Shown: positions 33,701 to 49,200, counted from the stretch's first letter. The stretch is 64,000 bases of DNA from Scylla paramamosain (GCF_035594125.1 NC_087166.1:21216266-21280265), one strand, 5' to 3'. The notes: generated by a model not told the origin, from the letters alone. Numbers and translations are program-made.

Positions 33701-34063
33701 TTCCACTATTTTCATGATAACTGCTCTTCTGATCTTGCAGCGGCCTCGCTGTACTAGACGTTCTTCTTTCTCTCATCCCTATTCTGTCCATCTCTATAAT
33801 GCAAGAGTTAACCAGTATTCTCAATCATTCATCTTTTTCTCTGGTAAACTCTGGAACTCCCTGCAGACTTCTGAATTTCCACCTTCCTATGACTTGAATT
33901 CCTTCAAGAGAGAAATTTCTAGACACTTATCCTTCATTTTTTTTTACAACGGCTTTGGACCCTTTTCTGGGACTGGCATCTGAGTGGGCTTTTTTATTTA
34001 TTGGATTTTTGTTGCCCTTGGCCAGTGTCCCTCCTACATAAAAAAAAAAAAAGAAAAAAAAAC
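30783..34063 (+). mobile_element. LINE A, near full-length copy, + strand
   Basis: Same element as the intron-3 copy, in opposite orientation. It starts with the shared 'attactcccagtgaggtcta' end. Endonuclease pieces lie at 31,080-31,800 ([22 protein letters not shown]); a one-base C insertion breaks the frame just after [13 protein letters not shown]. The RT spans 32,327-33,360: NPRKTYGPDGVPPFVLRN, LSKAFDRVWHK, SGVPQGSVLSHTLF, SYADDTTLQFS. The C-terminal part (NARVNQYSQSF) is at about 33,800. It ends in an A-rich tail at 34,040-34,063. Numerous indels make it inactive. Confidence 0.92.
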
Positions 34064-34065
34064 AC

Positions 34066-34206
34066 AGGTAGTGCAGTGGTTAGCAACTAGTCTCACAACC
34101 AAGAAGAACCGAGAGCAGCGAGGCAAATGGGCGAGTCACTTGGAGCCTCTTAATTTGTAGCCCTTGTTCACCTAGCAGCAAGTAGGTATGGGATGTAACC
34201 CGAGGG
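34066..34206 (+). mobile_element. tRNA-derived SINE, between LINE A poly(A) and (TA)n
   Basis: Head 'gtagtgcagtggttagcaac' resembles a tRNA A box. The body ends 'ttcacctagcagcaagtagg..tgggatgtaaccc', shared almost exactly with the SINE at 50,298-50,440. Its expected tail is replaced by the TA tract. Confidence 0.65.
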
Positions 34207-36200
<1,994 letters not shown>

Positions 36201-36209
36201 AAACAAAAA

Positions 36210-36880
36210 TTATTTTGAAACTTCAGAAACTAATTTTTAGGATTAAAAAATGTTTGATTTGCATATATACAACAAATCACTTTCATGTATGAACCCCAAA
36301 ATGTAGCCTCCCATCATGTTTTCATTGACATCTCTGTTCAAAGTTCATTATATCTAGGTGGAAGTGCACCCCTTGTTTCTCTGAATATGCTCCCATATTC
36401 TCCTTGAAGTTGTCTAGGTGAGCATCTAGGATATGGACCTTCAAAAACACTTTGCAGCCCATCTCGCCATAGCTTTTCACTAAAGCTTCAACCAGTTCCA
36501 TATAGTTATTGGCCTTGTTGTTGCCAAGAAAGCCCTGTACTGCAGCAATGAAACACTCCCAAGCTTTTTTCTCCTTTCCTGTGAGTTTCTGTAGAAATTC
36601 TGAGCACTCCATAATTTTCCCTACTTTTGATCTGATGAAGATACCAGCTTTCATCTTTGCTTCTGAAAGCTTAGGAAAGAAGTCTTGAAGATATATGAAG
36701 GCAGCAGACTCCTTGTCAAGAGCTGTAACAAACTTTCATGAGACCCAGTATGATGTGTAGCGGAGGAAACAAAACCTTTTGGGGATTCACCAATGGCTCA
36801 TGTTTGACATTGTGTGCATTTCACCTCCTGTGATGTGTCTTTCTCAGGCAGCCAAAGCAGATTGGTGGTCTGCAAGCCCT
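36210..36880 (-). pseudogene. Decayed copy of a widespread arthropod repeat-encoded protein
   Basis: Read on the minus strand in several frames: 'NPQKVLFPPLHIILGLMK' (about 36,780), SEAKMKAGIFIRSKVGKIM, EKKAWECFIAAVQGFLGN, GCKVFLKVHILDAHLDNF and KQGVHFHLDI, then 'MMGGYILGFIHESD' after a frameshift. This ordered block (LPPLHIKLGLMK ... KIHFLHSHLDFF ... GERFHQDI) is one I know as a multicopy hypothetical protein in arthropod genomes, presumably mobile-element derived. Its function is unknown to me. Stops and frameshifts show it is dead. Confidence 0.6.
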
Positions 36881-36904
36881 TAATTTTTATATTATGAAGC
36901 AGTA

Positions 36905-37165
36905 CTCTAGAATATTCTTAATCTTTCTAGAATATGTTCTCAGTCTTTCTAAAATATTCTTGAACTTACTTTAGAATATTCTGAATCATTCTAGAAAATT
37001 CTTGTAGATTCTAGAAATTTCTTGATACTCATATATATTTCTACTGTATTCTAGAAAGTTCTAGAATATTCTGGAAATGTTTACATTGAATAGAATGTTC
37101 TAAAATGTTCTAGAAACTTCTAAAAGTGTCTGGTAGAACATTCTGGAAGATTTGAGAAGATTTCT
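36905..37165. repeat. TTCTAGAA-rich segment (heat-shock-element-like)
   Basis: About 260 bp packed with TTCnnGAA and GAAnnTTC arrangements. At 37,049-37,076 six alternating TTC/GAA units follow each other at exact 5-bp spacing, a perfect extended heat-shock element by consensus. No coding exon is visible beside it, so it may equally be a degenerate tandem repeat of TTCTAGAA-like units. Confidence 0.6.
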
Positions 37166-37514
37166 GAAATGTAAGCAAATTCTTCTAAAAATGAGAAATT
37201 TCTTGCTAGATCTGGTCAATTCAAGAATAATCTTATTAAAATTAAAAACCTTTAGAACACAATATTCTTTCTTTCATTGTGTTCTAAATGTTCTTCACAA
37301 GAATAAAAAGAGTATAGAACATGAAATCGGCACTCTTAACTTTTGCAAAACATTAACAAAAATTCCCTGTTTAGGGAAGTTCCTAGAAATTTTCCTAAAT
37401 ACAAGGAATTTTTCTAGAAATTTCCCCAAGTATAGGGAGTTTTCAGAACACTTTTTTTTGTTTTGTAGATATCAAAATATAGTGGTTGATACATTTCTAA
37501 TCTAACAACCTTTT

Positions 37515-37556
37515 TAACCTAACCAAACTTAACCTAACTAAACCTAATCTAAGGTA
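37515..37556. repeat. Degenerate (AACCT)n tract
   Basis: Runs of aacctaacc/aacttaacctaac resembling the arthropod TTAGG telomere repeat on the other strand, heavily diverged. Confidence 0.5.
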
Positions 37557-37634
37557 ATATGGAGATAACCTTAGCTTCTTCTCCCGAGGTTAATACTTAC
37601 ATGTTCGATATAATTAAGGTTGTAAAATATCATG

Positions 37635-37638
<4 letters not shown>

Positions 37639-37712
<74 letters not shown>
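37639..37712. repeat. (TA)n microsatellite
   Basis: About 74 bp of TA, followed by an A-rich run near 37,740-37,780. Confidence 0.98.
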
Positions 37713-37715
<3 letters not shown>

Positions 37716-37785
37716 AACTTCTGGAAACTTGTTAAAGCAAAAAAAAAAAAAAAAAAATAAATAAATAAAAAAAAAATAAGGTAAA

Positions 37786-38168
37786 AGGTTAATGAACTGA
37801 TGCACGAGGAGTGCATCCCCCTGCTTGAGAGTCACCACTGGCCGGCCACTGGAGCTGTGCAGGGCAGGGCAGAGTTAGCCGTTACGGGAATCAGAATAGT
37901 TATTTGAAGTTCTCGCTAACCTAACCCCAACCTAACCTAATCCAACCTTACCTAACTCTTACCTCTGTTTTATTTATTTATTTATTTTTATTTATTTATT
38001 TATTTAGTTTTTCATAATTAAGTGAGAAGTTCAAATAACTAAGTGTTCTGATTCCCGTAACAGCTAACCCTGCTCTGCCCCACACAGAGTCCAGCAGCCG
38101 GCCAGCAGTGACTCTTAAGCACTGGGAAGGGGAGGGAGTAGCGCAGGAATGCATCAGTTCATTAACCT
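37786..38168. mobile_element. 383-bp foldback element with arms of about 130-145 bp
   Basis: Left arm 37,786-37,914 and right arm 38,024-38,168 are inverted copies: the outer 'aggttaatgaactgatgca', then 'ctggccggc', 'gttagc.gttacgggaatcag' and 'agttatttgaa' recur in mirror order. The loop holds CCTAA-like and TTTA repeats. No ORF. It abuts a LINE E ORF1 copy at 38,168, truncating it. Confidence 0.8.
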
Positions 38169-38960
38169 GCTTACGTTGCCCTTCTTCTCTTCCATCCATT
38201 CCATCTTGATGTTCATGAGTTCCATGCATATCTTGCAGTTTGTTTCTCTTCTGACCTTCTCATACTGCACTCCTTCCTGTGGGCACTGCAGGACCCCCAC
38301 CACGGCCACATACATCTTCTTTTCTTCTGCTGCCCTCACTGTTTCTATCACTTCCTTTACTGTCTCTTCAGCACCTGCCTCTACTAAGTTGTTGCCTCCT
38401 CCTTGAATAACTAGCAGGCTTCTCTCTTCCATTTCTTGCACTTCTTGCTTGACTTTCCTGTTGATGTCTTGGATCTTAGTACCTCCCATGCTGGTGCACT
38501 CAATTTCCCTTCTCACAAAGTTGGGAATCTTCCTTACCATGCTGTCTCCAATGACACGTACTGGGGCTTTCTTGATTACCATTCTCTTCTTCCTTGGGCG
38601 TCTGTCTGTTCTAGTCACTTCCACTTCTTGCTGGTCTTTTCTCTCCAGTCCTTGTTGTCTGTGCTTCTGCCTCTTTCATCAGGTTTTCTGTCTGGGTGCT
38701 CTGCTCCACTCTCTCTTCTTTTTCCTCATCCTAGTTCCTCCACTCATTGAGGCTCTTGCTCAGGCATTCCCTGCAGAGGAACACCAGAAGCTCGAATCCC
38801 AGTGCCTTCATGTTGGCCTCCCTCATGCCCACACAGGCTACATAGAACCAGGCCATGCATCTCTTGCATGCCACAGCCCTTTGCCTGTTTGCCACACTCT
38901 CCTCACATGAACCACACTCACTCATCACCATCTTCAGGGTATTTCAGTACACAGGCAAGA
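38160..38960 (-). mobile_element. LINE E ORF1 fragment: PHD finger plus GDS-esterase-like domain
   Basis: Minus strand 38931-38731 has CGSCEESV, AVACKRCMAWFYVACVGM and FLCRECLSKSL, a PHD-type pattern. After a stop and a charged linker, 38624-38154 has APVRVIGDSMVRKIPNFV (SGNH/GDSL block I 'GDS'), STSMGG-like 'CTSMGGTKI', LLVIQGGGNNL and AEEKKMYVAVVGVLQCP. PHD and esterase modules are known in ORF1 of CR1-like LINEs. The C-terminal catalytic-box part is cut off by the foldback element. Confidence 0.7.
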
Positions 38961-39239
38961 GAAAATAGACCACAAAACTCAGAGAAAACTCAGAGAGCAA
39001 GGCAAAGCCACTTGTACACACTGCTCTACACAGTCATGTTCCTGTTCCCTCCACCAGGAATCAAGGAGAGCCCTGATCTTGATATTGATCTTGATCTTAC
39101 AGGAGACTCAGGATTCCCTTCCAAGCCAGGCCTCTGCATTGGCACTCCTGTAGAGGTAAAAAAAAAAAAAAAAGACAAAACAGAAAATGACATAGAGTCA
39201 TACAGCATCTATCATACCACTAGTTCCTACATCTAGCAT

Positions 39240-42200
39240 GCCACATTTCCTACAGAAACTCCTTCACGGCTTCAGTCATCCTTTCATTCATATCCCCACA
39301 CAGTCCCAGCAGCAATACCATCCATTGCCTTCCTGTCTTCTCCACTCCGATGTTCCCCAATTCTCTCAGCACCACTTGCATCATCTCATTCTTGTCACTG
39401 GCATACTTCACACACTCCAGCACCACATGCTCCACCATCTCACTCTCTCCCATGTCATACATCTGGCACACTTTGTTGTGGGACTCAGACCATCTGTAAT
39501 TTCTTGTGTTCACATCCATACACTATGCCCTCGCTTGGAAGAGAAGATCACCACCCAGGCTTCCCTCATACCACTTTTCATTCATTGGGGCCTCTTTCTC
39601 TCTATACCACTACAAAGTACTCTTTTGTTCCATCTTATTCTTTCATTCATTCGATCTTAAAGGCTTCACCACTCTGTCTATCTCACTTTTCCACTTTCTT
39701 ACATCCCATTCTAAACCCTCTTCATTTATGGCAATCATACTCCATTCGTGCTTAACATGCCTCCCCTTGAACTGCTGAAAAGCCTAACTAGTTTCCAAGC
39801 CACTCTTTACTACCTTGTTAACACACTTCTTCCCCTACCTGCTACTCCTAACATTCCACAGAAACACCTTTCTCACTAGTCTTGCATCATCCATTTGCTC
39901 TAATCTAGCTTTGTACCTCAAGGTTGCTTTTGCATGTCTCTCTAAAAGTACTCCATCCCATGTTCCCTCTCAAGGCCTCTTTTGCTGCTGTACCTTGGTG
40001 CATTAAGTGCCATCCTTGCTACTCTATTCTGTCCTACTTCTAACTTTTCTAATTCATTTTCTTTCCACACTCACATCCATACCGCACATAATGTTCAGAA
40101 CAGCCACACTCGCAGCACGTCATATTTACTTGCTCTTATCCTTGCTGCACTTCCTAGATGACCCACCCACTGGTTCACCAAGCTTATCTTTTCATTCTTT
40201 GCCTTTACACAGCCATTCAGACTCATCCACATTCCCAGGTACTTGTATTCATCTGTCTGTTGCAACACATTTCCTCCCAGTCTTGACACTGAATTTCTCT
40301 TATCCTCTGACCTATTCACAATCATGACCTTGCTTTTCTTGCTGCTAAATCTCACACCAAAGTCCCTTCCATACCCATCTACAACATCAAACAAACTTTG
40401 AAGCTCATCTGCTGATTCACTCATAACCACTATATCATCTGCATGAAAGAGCACACCTATCTTATCATTTGCTGCTGTACCTTGGTGCATTAAGTGCACC
40501 AAGGTACAGCAGCAAATGATTCCCCACACTCACTCCCACATTCATTTCTCTCAGTCTGGCTACTAACTCCCCTGTATACAAGCTAAAAGGGTTGGTGATA
40601 AAATATAGCCTTGCTTAACTCCTCTTAAACTCCTCACCCAATCTGTTTCTGTATCTCATATTCTGTATCTCATATTCTTGTCTCCATATACATACTTTGC
40701 ACTATGTTAACTATCTTTGCACTCAACCCAATCTTTTCTAAGACTCTAGGTAGCATTTCTCTATTCACTCTATCATAAGCTTTCTCTATGTCTAGAAAAC
40801 CTAGTTTGCTACCATCCTTCTTCTTTCTCTCAATCATTTCATTCACCACAAACATGTTATCTTCTGCTCTTCTGTCCACACATAACCCATTCTGTTCCTC
40901 ACCTAACACTCCAGCTCTCTCAGTCTACTTACACAATCTCTCATTCAACACTGCACTAAAAACTTTACCTACTGTGTTCACTAATGCAATCAGCCTGTAA
41001 TTTTTCAACTCATTCTTATTCTTGTATCCTCCCTTATACAACAGAGTCACCCTGTATTCATTCCACATTATTGGCACTCTCTCCTCCTCCCATACCTAGT
41101 TAAATAACTCAGTCATTGTATCAATCACAACTTCCCCTCCATTTTTGTACATCTCATAAGGTATCTCATCTAGCCATGCTGCCTTCCCATTCTTCTGCCT
41201 ATTCACACATTTCTCCACTCCTGCAGATTCTTTCATTCAACTCCTCTGCATCCTTCCTCTCCACTGTCATGCACCCTTCTCTCACATCAAGTACCTCACC
41301 TACACCTCCAATTTCTTCCCAGAACTCTTTTATTGCCCTTCTCATTTCTTCTCAATCTGTCATCACTGCTCCATTCACCTTCAGACTCCACATTCTCATT
41401 ATCAGGCATTCCCTCACCCCTCAGGAATTTGTACTATACCCAGCCACCTTCAACACCTTTCTCTCTTAGGGACTGAATCACACTTCTCTCGCACTTAACT
41501 TCAGCATCTTTCGCTCTGTTACTCGCTGCTGATTCACATATGCTGTCCATGCATTCTGGTACTCACTCAGCCTCCTCACTCTCATGCCTCCTCTTTCTCA
41601 ACTGCCTGCATACCCTATTTAGACTCTTTCTTTCCTTCCTAGCATCCCTAATCTCGTCACTCCACTACAGCTTACATTTATGCTTCCTAGTATTCACTCA
41701 TACACTGATTGGTTGTTGCATTTCTCATTCTGTACAAATCTGTTGTTCATTTCATCCACACCATTCAAGTTTTCACCCTCCCAGTTTCTCTCACTCAGAG
41801 TCTACCTGTAAATTCTCCCATCCTACATCCCTCAGTCTCCACTTTCTCCTTTTAGCCTTGGCATTTGTTACATCTCTTCCAATCAGTTTATATTCTAGTA
41901 CCAGCATGTTATGGCCCGAGACAATGTCATTCATTCCATCCTCATTTATCCATATGCGGTCCACAATCTCGCACATTCTCCCCTTCATTAGCATGTAGTC
42001 AATCGCAGACTCCTGGTTCCTAGCATACCAAGTCACTCATCCTTCTGCCAGAGTCTCATTCAGGTTTTCTAGCTCCATCTCATTCACAAACTCATCAAGC
42101 ATCTTGTCTATCTCATCTATTCATTTCTCCACCTAAAATATGTGTGCATTCATGTCTCCCATAATAATTACTCTCTCTCCAACATGATCTCTTGCAGTCT

Positions 42201-43080
42201 TCAGTATAAAGTACTTTCTGCTATTCTCCCTAACTGCTCTCTCACATTCCACTGTCATGTACACTACAACTACAACTACCCTCTCAGGTCTACCACGCTC
42301 ATTCCTACACTCACTCAGGCAGCTAACATGTCCTCACCCTCTGCACTGTCTCTTGCATCAAGCTCTTCTACTTCCAGGCTCCTTGTCTTTCTGTGGAGCA
42401 AGGCTACACCTCCTCCTAACTTCTGTTTTCTGCGTCCCTTTTCTAGCATCGCATACTCACTCCCTTTCATTCATGCCACATCCCTCAGGTGTGTCTCAGT
42501 TATTCCTACCAAGTCCAAACTCCTCTCATTCAACTCCCTGCATACATCTTCAAATTTGCTGATGCTCCATTCTCTCACATTCATACAACTGAGTTTCGTA
42601 CATGACCTTGCCTGCTTGGTGTCTTGTCTTCCTTGCTCCAGTGCACCCCTATCCCTCACTCAGGCAGAATCCACACACACAGTGGACCTTGCACGCATCC
42701 ACTCACGCAGCTGCCTGCATATCCTCTTGTTGCTGACTTCATTGAGGTGCACCCCATCTGGCAGGAAGTCCATGTCCTCCCTCAGGGTAGTGTCCAGGTC
42801 AATGAAATTGACATTGCTTTTCTTGCCCTTCAGCCAGTCCAGCTTCATTCTCAGCACTTCCTCCTGGATCTTGCAGTTCATCCATCTAAGTTGCTCATAC
42901 TGGTCTTCTTCTCTTGGCTGTCTGATCACTTCCACCATGGCCACAGTCAGGTTCTTGTCCTCAGCAGCTTTCATTGTCTCCACCAACTTCTTCACTGTTT
43001 CTTCTGCTCCAATCCTCTCCAGGTCGTTACTGCTGCCCTGGATCACAAGCAGATCATTCTTAAACTTCTAGGTCTTCTCA
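39240..43080 (-). mobile_element. LINE E (CR1-like), 5'-truncated copy with end of ORF1 and ORF2
   Basis: ORF1 end at 43,060-42,660 (LLVIQGSSNDL, FIDLDTTL, LPDGVHLNEVSNKR: the terminal DG.H box of an SGNH esterase). The ORF2 endonuclease start at 42,600-42,470 (ELNERSLDLVGITETHL) continues in pieces to 41,791 (VIIMGDMNAH, SAIDYMLM). RT: 40,909-40,670 (GLCVDRRAEDN, LGFLDIEKAYDRVNRE), 'LFSLYTGELVARL' about 40,590, HADDIVVMSES at about 40,430, and EYKYLGMWM. The C-terminus is at 39,519-39,250 (MVEHVVLECVKY). Many stops. It contains the palindromic insertion at 40,464-40,520. Confidence 0.85.
40464..40520. repeat. Perfect palindrome, 26-bp arms, 5-bp loop, inside LINE E
   Basis: Arms 40,464-40,489 and 40,495-40,520 are exact reverse complements around 'ttaag'. 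The segment 40,468-40,497 (30 bp) is also an exact direct repeat of 39,981-40,010 within the same LINE copy, so the palindrome looks derived from that LINE sequence. Confidence 0.95.
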
Positions 43081-43089
43081 GTCATTGTG

Positions 43090-44340
43090 TGGGGCTTTGA
43101 GCCCCACAGTGGCTGTATGGAACCATAACTTGTACACCTCACACTCCACGCCACATGGAAATGCAGGAACATAGTCACACATGTCTTCTATCTCATCTGC
43201 AACTCTGTGGTAGCCCACTACTGGACTGGACCAAAACAGACTTGGATGTGGTGTCAGTTCCTTGTACTTATACTTACTTTGCTGGAGAATGTAGAGGTGC
43301 CACATCCTTCAAAGAAATTCCGTATGATGAGAGGAAGGCTGGAGAGCCTACAGACAATTGGGAAATGCAGGGAAAGGCAGGCTACAACAGTAGCAGAGGA
43401 GGAAGAAAACCATTTGGGTTGATCTATGAAGGCAAACCAAGCACCACTTCTTATGCCTCCCCCAGGTAAGGATACAAGTGCAAAGAAGAAAAAGAAGCTC
43501 TTGTGAAATAGATGTTGCTGACAATGAAGTGGGCTTTACCATTGAGGAATAAAAAAAAAATATGTTTGCAGGTCTTGTGTGCAAGATGTTATGGTGAACT
43601 AGAGGGCACATTTTCACATTTTGGCTTGAAAGGCACTGTCCAGCTGATATGTAAAAAGTCAAACATGAAAATATATAGCAGTAATACTAACAAAAACCCA
43701 TAATACACAGTAATGAACAATTTGTGCCCTAATACCTGAAACTGGTGTACACTTGCATAACAAACTGAAATGACAGTGACAAAAGGTGTCTTCTTCAGTT
43801 CTTCACAAGCACCTTGGAAACAGGCATTTTCTGATGTATTCCTTTCATGCAGGTCTCCTGTGAGCTTCAGAACCTTACAGCTACCCTGGGCCACAAGCTT
43901 TTGAAGGCCTTGTGAGAATCGACAGTAGAAATGGGCAGGCAGTGGGGCAGAGCGAAAGACACAGCCACTCATGGGCAGTGATGCAAACATGCTAGGTGAA
44001 AACTTGCCAATATGCATGTATTGTTTTCAATAAAATCTTAAACATACAGAATTATCTGCATACAAGTCAGTCATAAGTGAAAAACCAATTTTAAAATTGC
44101 ATAGTGTGAATTGTTTTAAATTAATTGAATAGTAACATTTGCTTACAATGAGTGTAGAATGGTCAAGCCTTCCAGCAGTGTGAGGCATTCTGGCAGGGCA
44201 TGTAAAGGTGCCGGAATGGCCTTCCTATCTTGGGCCATGATTTTCAACACATCATTGTGTTTGGGTGCAATGCTATCATGCAGTGTGAGGTCATGACTGA
44301 TACAGCTAATTCATGCTAAAATACTCTGCAGTGTGGCTTG
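43090..44340 (-). other. Unidentified minus-strand stretch with coding-like blocks
   Basis: Three coding-like blocks on the minus strand. About 44,300-44,160 reads IAPKHNDVLKIMAQDRKAIP and LHALPECLTLLEGLTILHS. A block at about 43,978-43,738 follows a possible acceptor (ttttcacctag) and ends at a possible donor (CAG/gtatta); it reads MFASLPMSGCVFRSAPL, LQKLVAQGSCKVLKLTGDL and NACFQGACEELKKTP. 43,305-43,090 reads VVGYHRVADEIEDMCDYVP and ECEVYKLWFHTATVGLKAP. They could be exons of a host gene or relics of a repeat; I recognise no family. Confidence 0.3.
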
Positions 44341-46258
<1,918 letters not shown>

Positions 46259-46299
46259 AATATTCAGGACAAGTTTTACAACACACACACACACACACG

Positions 46300-49200
46300 T
46301 CGTTGTCAAGTAAACAAGCAGCGATCCAAGCTCCAGCAGAGAAAGATTTTGTTTGATCACGGCCACCACTAGGAGCCTAGAATGTGTGCCCAGGTAGGAG
46401 CTGTGCTCAAGTAGTGTTGTCCTGTCTCAAGAAATAAAAAAAATAAGGGAAAATTTAAGTAATAACAGATGTAACAAAATGAGTAAGAGCTCCAGCAAGG
46501 TGGATGCCATAGGAGGGAGCGGAGTGTTGCCAACGGGGTCACCATTCCCAGGATTTGAGGAAGATAATGAACTACATGATAAAATGCAAGGAAGGAAAGT
46601 GGCTTTGATGGAAGGAATGATCAGTGACCTCATTGAAAGAGTGAAAAAATTAGAAAAAAACATGACCTGGAAGAGGAAAACAAAGAATTGAAAACACTAT
46701 GTGCTGATAAAAAAAAAAAAAAAAAAATTGAAGGAAAACAATGATATTGTTAAAAAACAGGAAAATGAAGTGATAGGGTTGAAAAGTGAACATCAAATCT
46801 GGAGGAGGGAAAAAGAGGAAGAAAAAGTTAACTTTACAGAAATTATAGAAGTGCAAAAGAAGGAAAAGACAAATTTAAGTAAGGAAATTGTGAAAGTGAT
46901 CAAACAGAAGGAATCGATGGTAAGGGACACAGTGGACAAAAAGAAATGTATTATTATATATGGATTAAAAGAGGAAACAGAGCCAGTAAGATACAAGAGG
47001 GAAAGAGAACAAAAAAGGTAGCAGAGGATGTTGTAAGAAATATACAGAGAGAAGAGGAGGACTGGATAAGTGAAATTGAGGAAATACATAGACTGGGGAA
47101 GTATATAGAAGGAGGAGAGCGACCACTGAAAGTAGAATTTAGGGCACAAACAACAGCCATGGAAGTGATATTGAATGTGTGGAAACTGGACAAGACAGAG
47201 CAATACGGGAAAGTTTGGATAAAGAGGGACATGAATGAGGAGGAGAGACTCAAGATGAGCGATCTAATAAAAGAAGCAAAGGCAAAAAACGAGAACAGAA
47301 CAGAGGAAGAGAAAAAAAAAAATTCTCTTGGAAGGTAAAAGACGAGAGGCTCAGAAAGTGGTATCTGACAAAAAAGAATAGAAAATGTAAATAATGTATG
47401 GAAAAATAAAAAGTGGACAGTGGCATATACAAATATAAATGGTTTAATATCAACATTGTGAGAATTGAATAATTAATTATATTAAGATAAAGCAGCCCGA
47501 CATCATGGGTATTACTGAAGTTAAACTAAATGAGACAACCGAAAATATAAGAATTGGTAATAGTAATTATAATGAATGGATGAAATATAGAAATAATAAG
47601 AAAGGGGGAGGAGTCATGTTACTTAGTAACAAAGAAGAGTATAGCAGTGGAAGAGGTTGAAATAGGAGAAGGAATGGCAGAAGTAATTAGAATTCAAACA
47701 AAAAGAAAAGGAGAAGGAAGAAGAGATTTTGCAGTGGCTTATGTACCCCAAAGATGAATGCGTGGACACAAGAGGATTATAAATTATTGTTAAGAGATAC
47801 TAGTAACTGTTTGGAGAGAATACTGGCAGAGAGTAACAATATAACACTTATGGGTGACTTTAATTGCAAGGAGGTATGCTGGGAAGAGTGGACCATGGAT
47901 GGGGGAGAAGAGTCATGGGGATATGTGCTTCTAAATTTAATAATGACGAATAAATTGATCCAGTGGATTGGAGAAAATACAAGAATTGGGGGGTAATGAA
48001 GAGGCATCAAGGCTAGACTTGGTGTTTACAAAGGAAATGGACATCATCAAAGGAATAAATTATTATGCCCACTAGGTAAAAGTGACCATCTTTTAATTGA
48101 ATTCAGTACAGGCAGTTGTCCAACAGAAAATAGGAATGAAATTTACAAGAATGGGAGATACAATTACAGGAAAGCAGATTTTATCAGGTTGAGGTAATAT
48201 TTTGCAGAGGCTAAATGGAAACAACTGTTCACGGCAAGCAGTACGCAGGAAAAGTGGGACATTCATGGAAATTTATAATGAAGGGGTCAGTAGATATGTA
48301 CCAAAGATTAAAACAAAGGAAGTCAAAAGGAAAAAAAGACTGGTTTAATACGAGATGTATAACAGCAAGAAAAGAAAAAGAAGCAGCATGGAATAGATGG
48401 AGAAAAAAAGGAGGAAGTGAGAAATGGGAAGATTTCAAGAAGGTAAGAAACGAATATATCAATCCTGAGAGATGAAGAAAGGAATTATGAGAAAGATATA
48501 GTTAACAAATGCAAAGATGAGCCGAAGTTATTCTTCAGATATGTGAATGGGAAGATGAAAACAGGCAAACAATACATAAATTAATGAAAGATGACATTAC
48601 ATATGAAGGTACACGGTTACAAGCGGAATTAATGAACAAGTGCTTCTACTCAGTATTTACCAAAGAAAGTAAATTTGAAAGAGAAAGGGCATGGCACAGA
48701 GACAATGTGATGAGAGAGAGATACAGGTGGACATAAGTGAAATTAAGAAGATTATGAAAGATTTGGATGTAAGTAAGACTCAAGGACCAGATGGAGTGTC
48801 CAACTGGATACTTAAGGAATGTTGTGAACAACTGGCAGAAGGTATACACAATACCATAGTATGTTCTTTTAAGGAAGGAAAAATTCCTCTAAAGGAGGTA
48901 ATAAAGAAGATCCATTGAATTACAGACCAGTGTCCCTAACAAGTGTGGTGGCAAAAATAACAGAAAGAATAGTTAAAAACAGATGGATGGAATACTTAGA
49001 AGAAACACATACATTGACTGACAGACAACTTGGTTTCAGAAGTGGAAGATCTTGTGTCACAAATTTAGTGAGCTTTTATAGTAGAGCAATTGATATAATT
49101 TAAGAGAGAGAGGGTTGGGCAGACTGTGTTTATTTAGACCTAAAAAAAAGCATTTGATAAGGTACCACACCAGAGACTGCTATGGAAAATTCAAAATATA

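Noticed and set aside
36905..37165. Confident call of a heat-shock gene promoter
   Set aside because: No adjacent coding exon or transcript start could be supported, so it is kept only as a repeat with an HSE-like finding.
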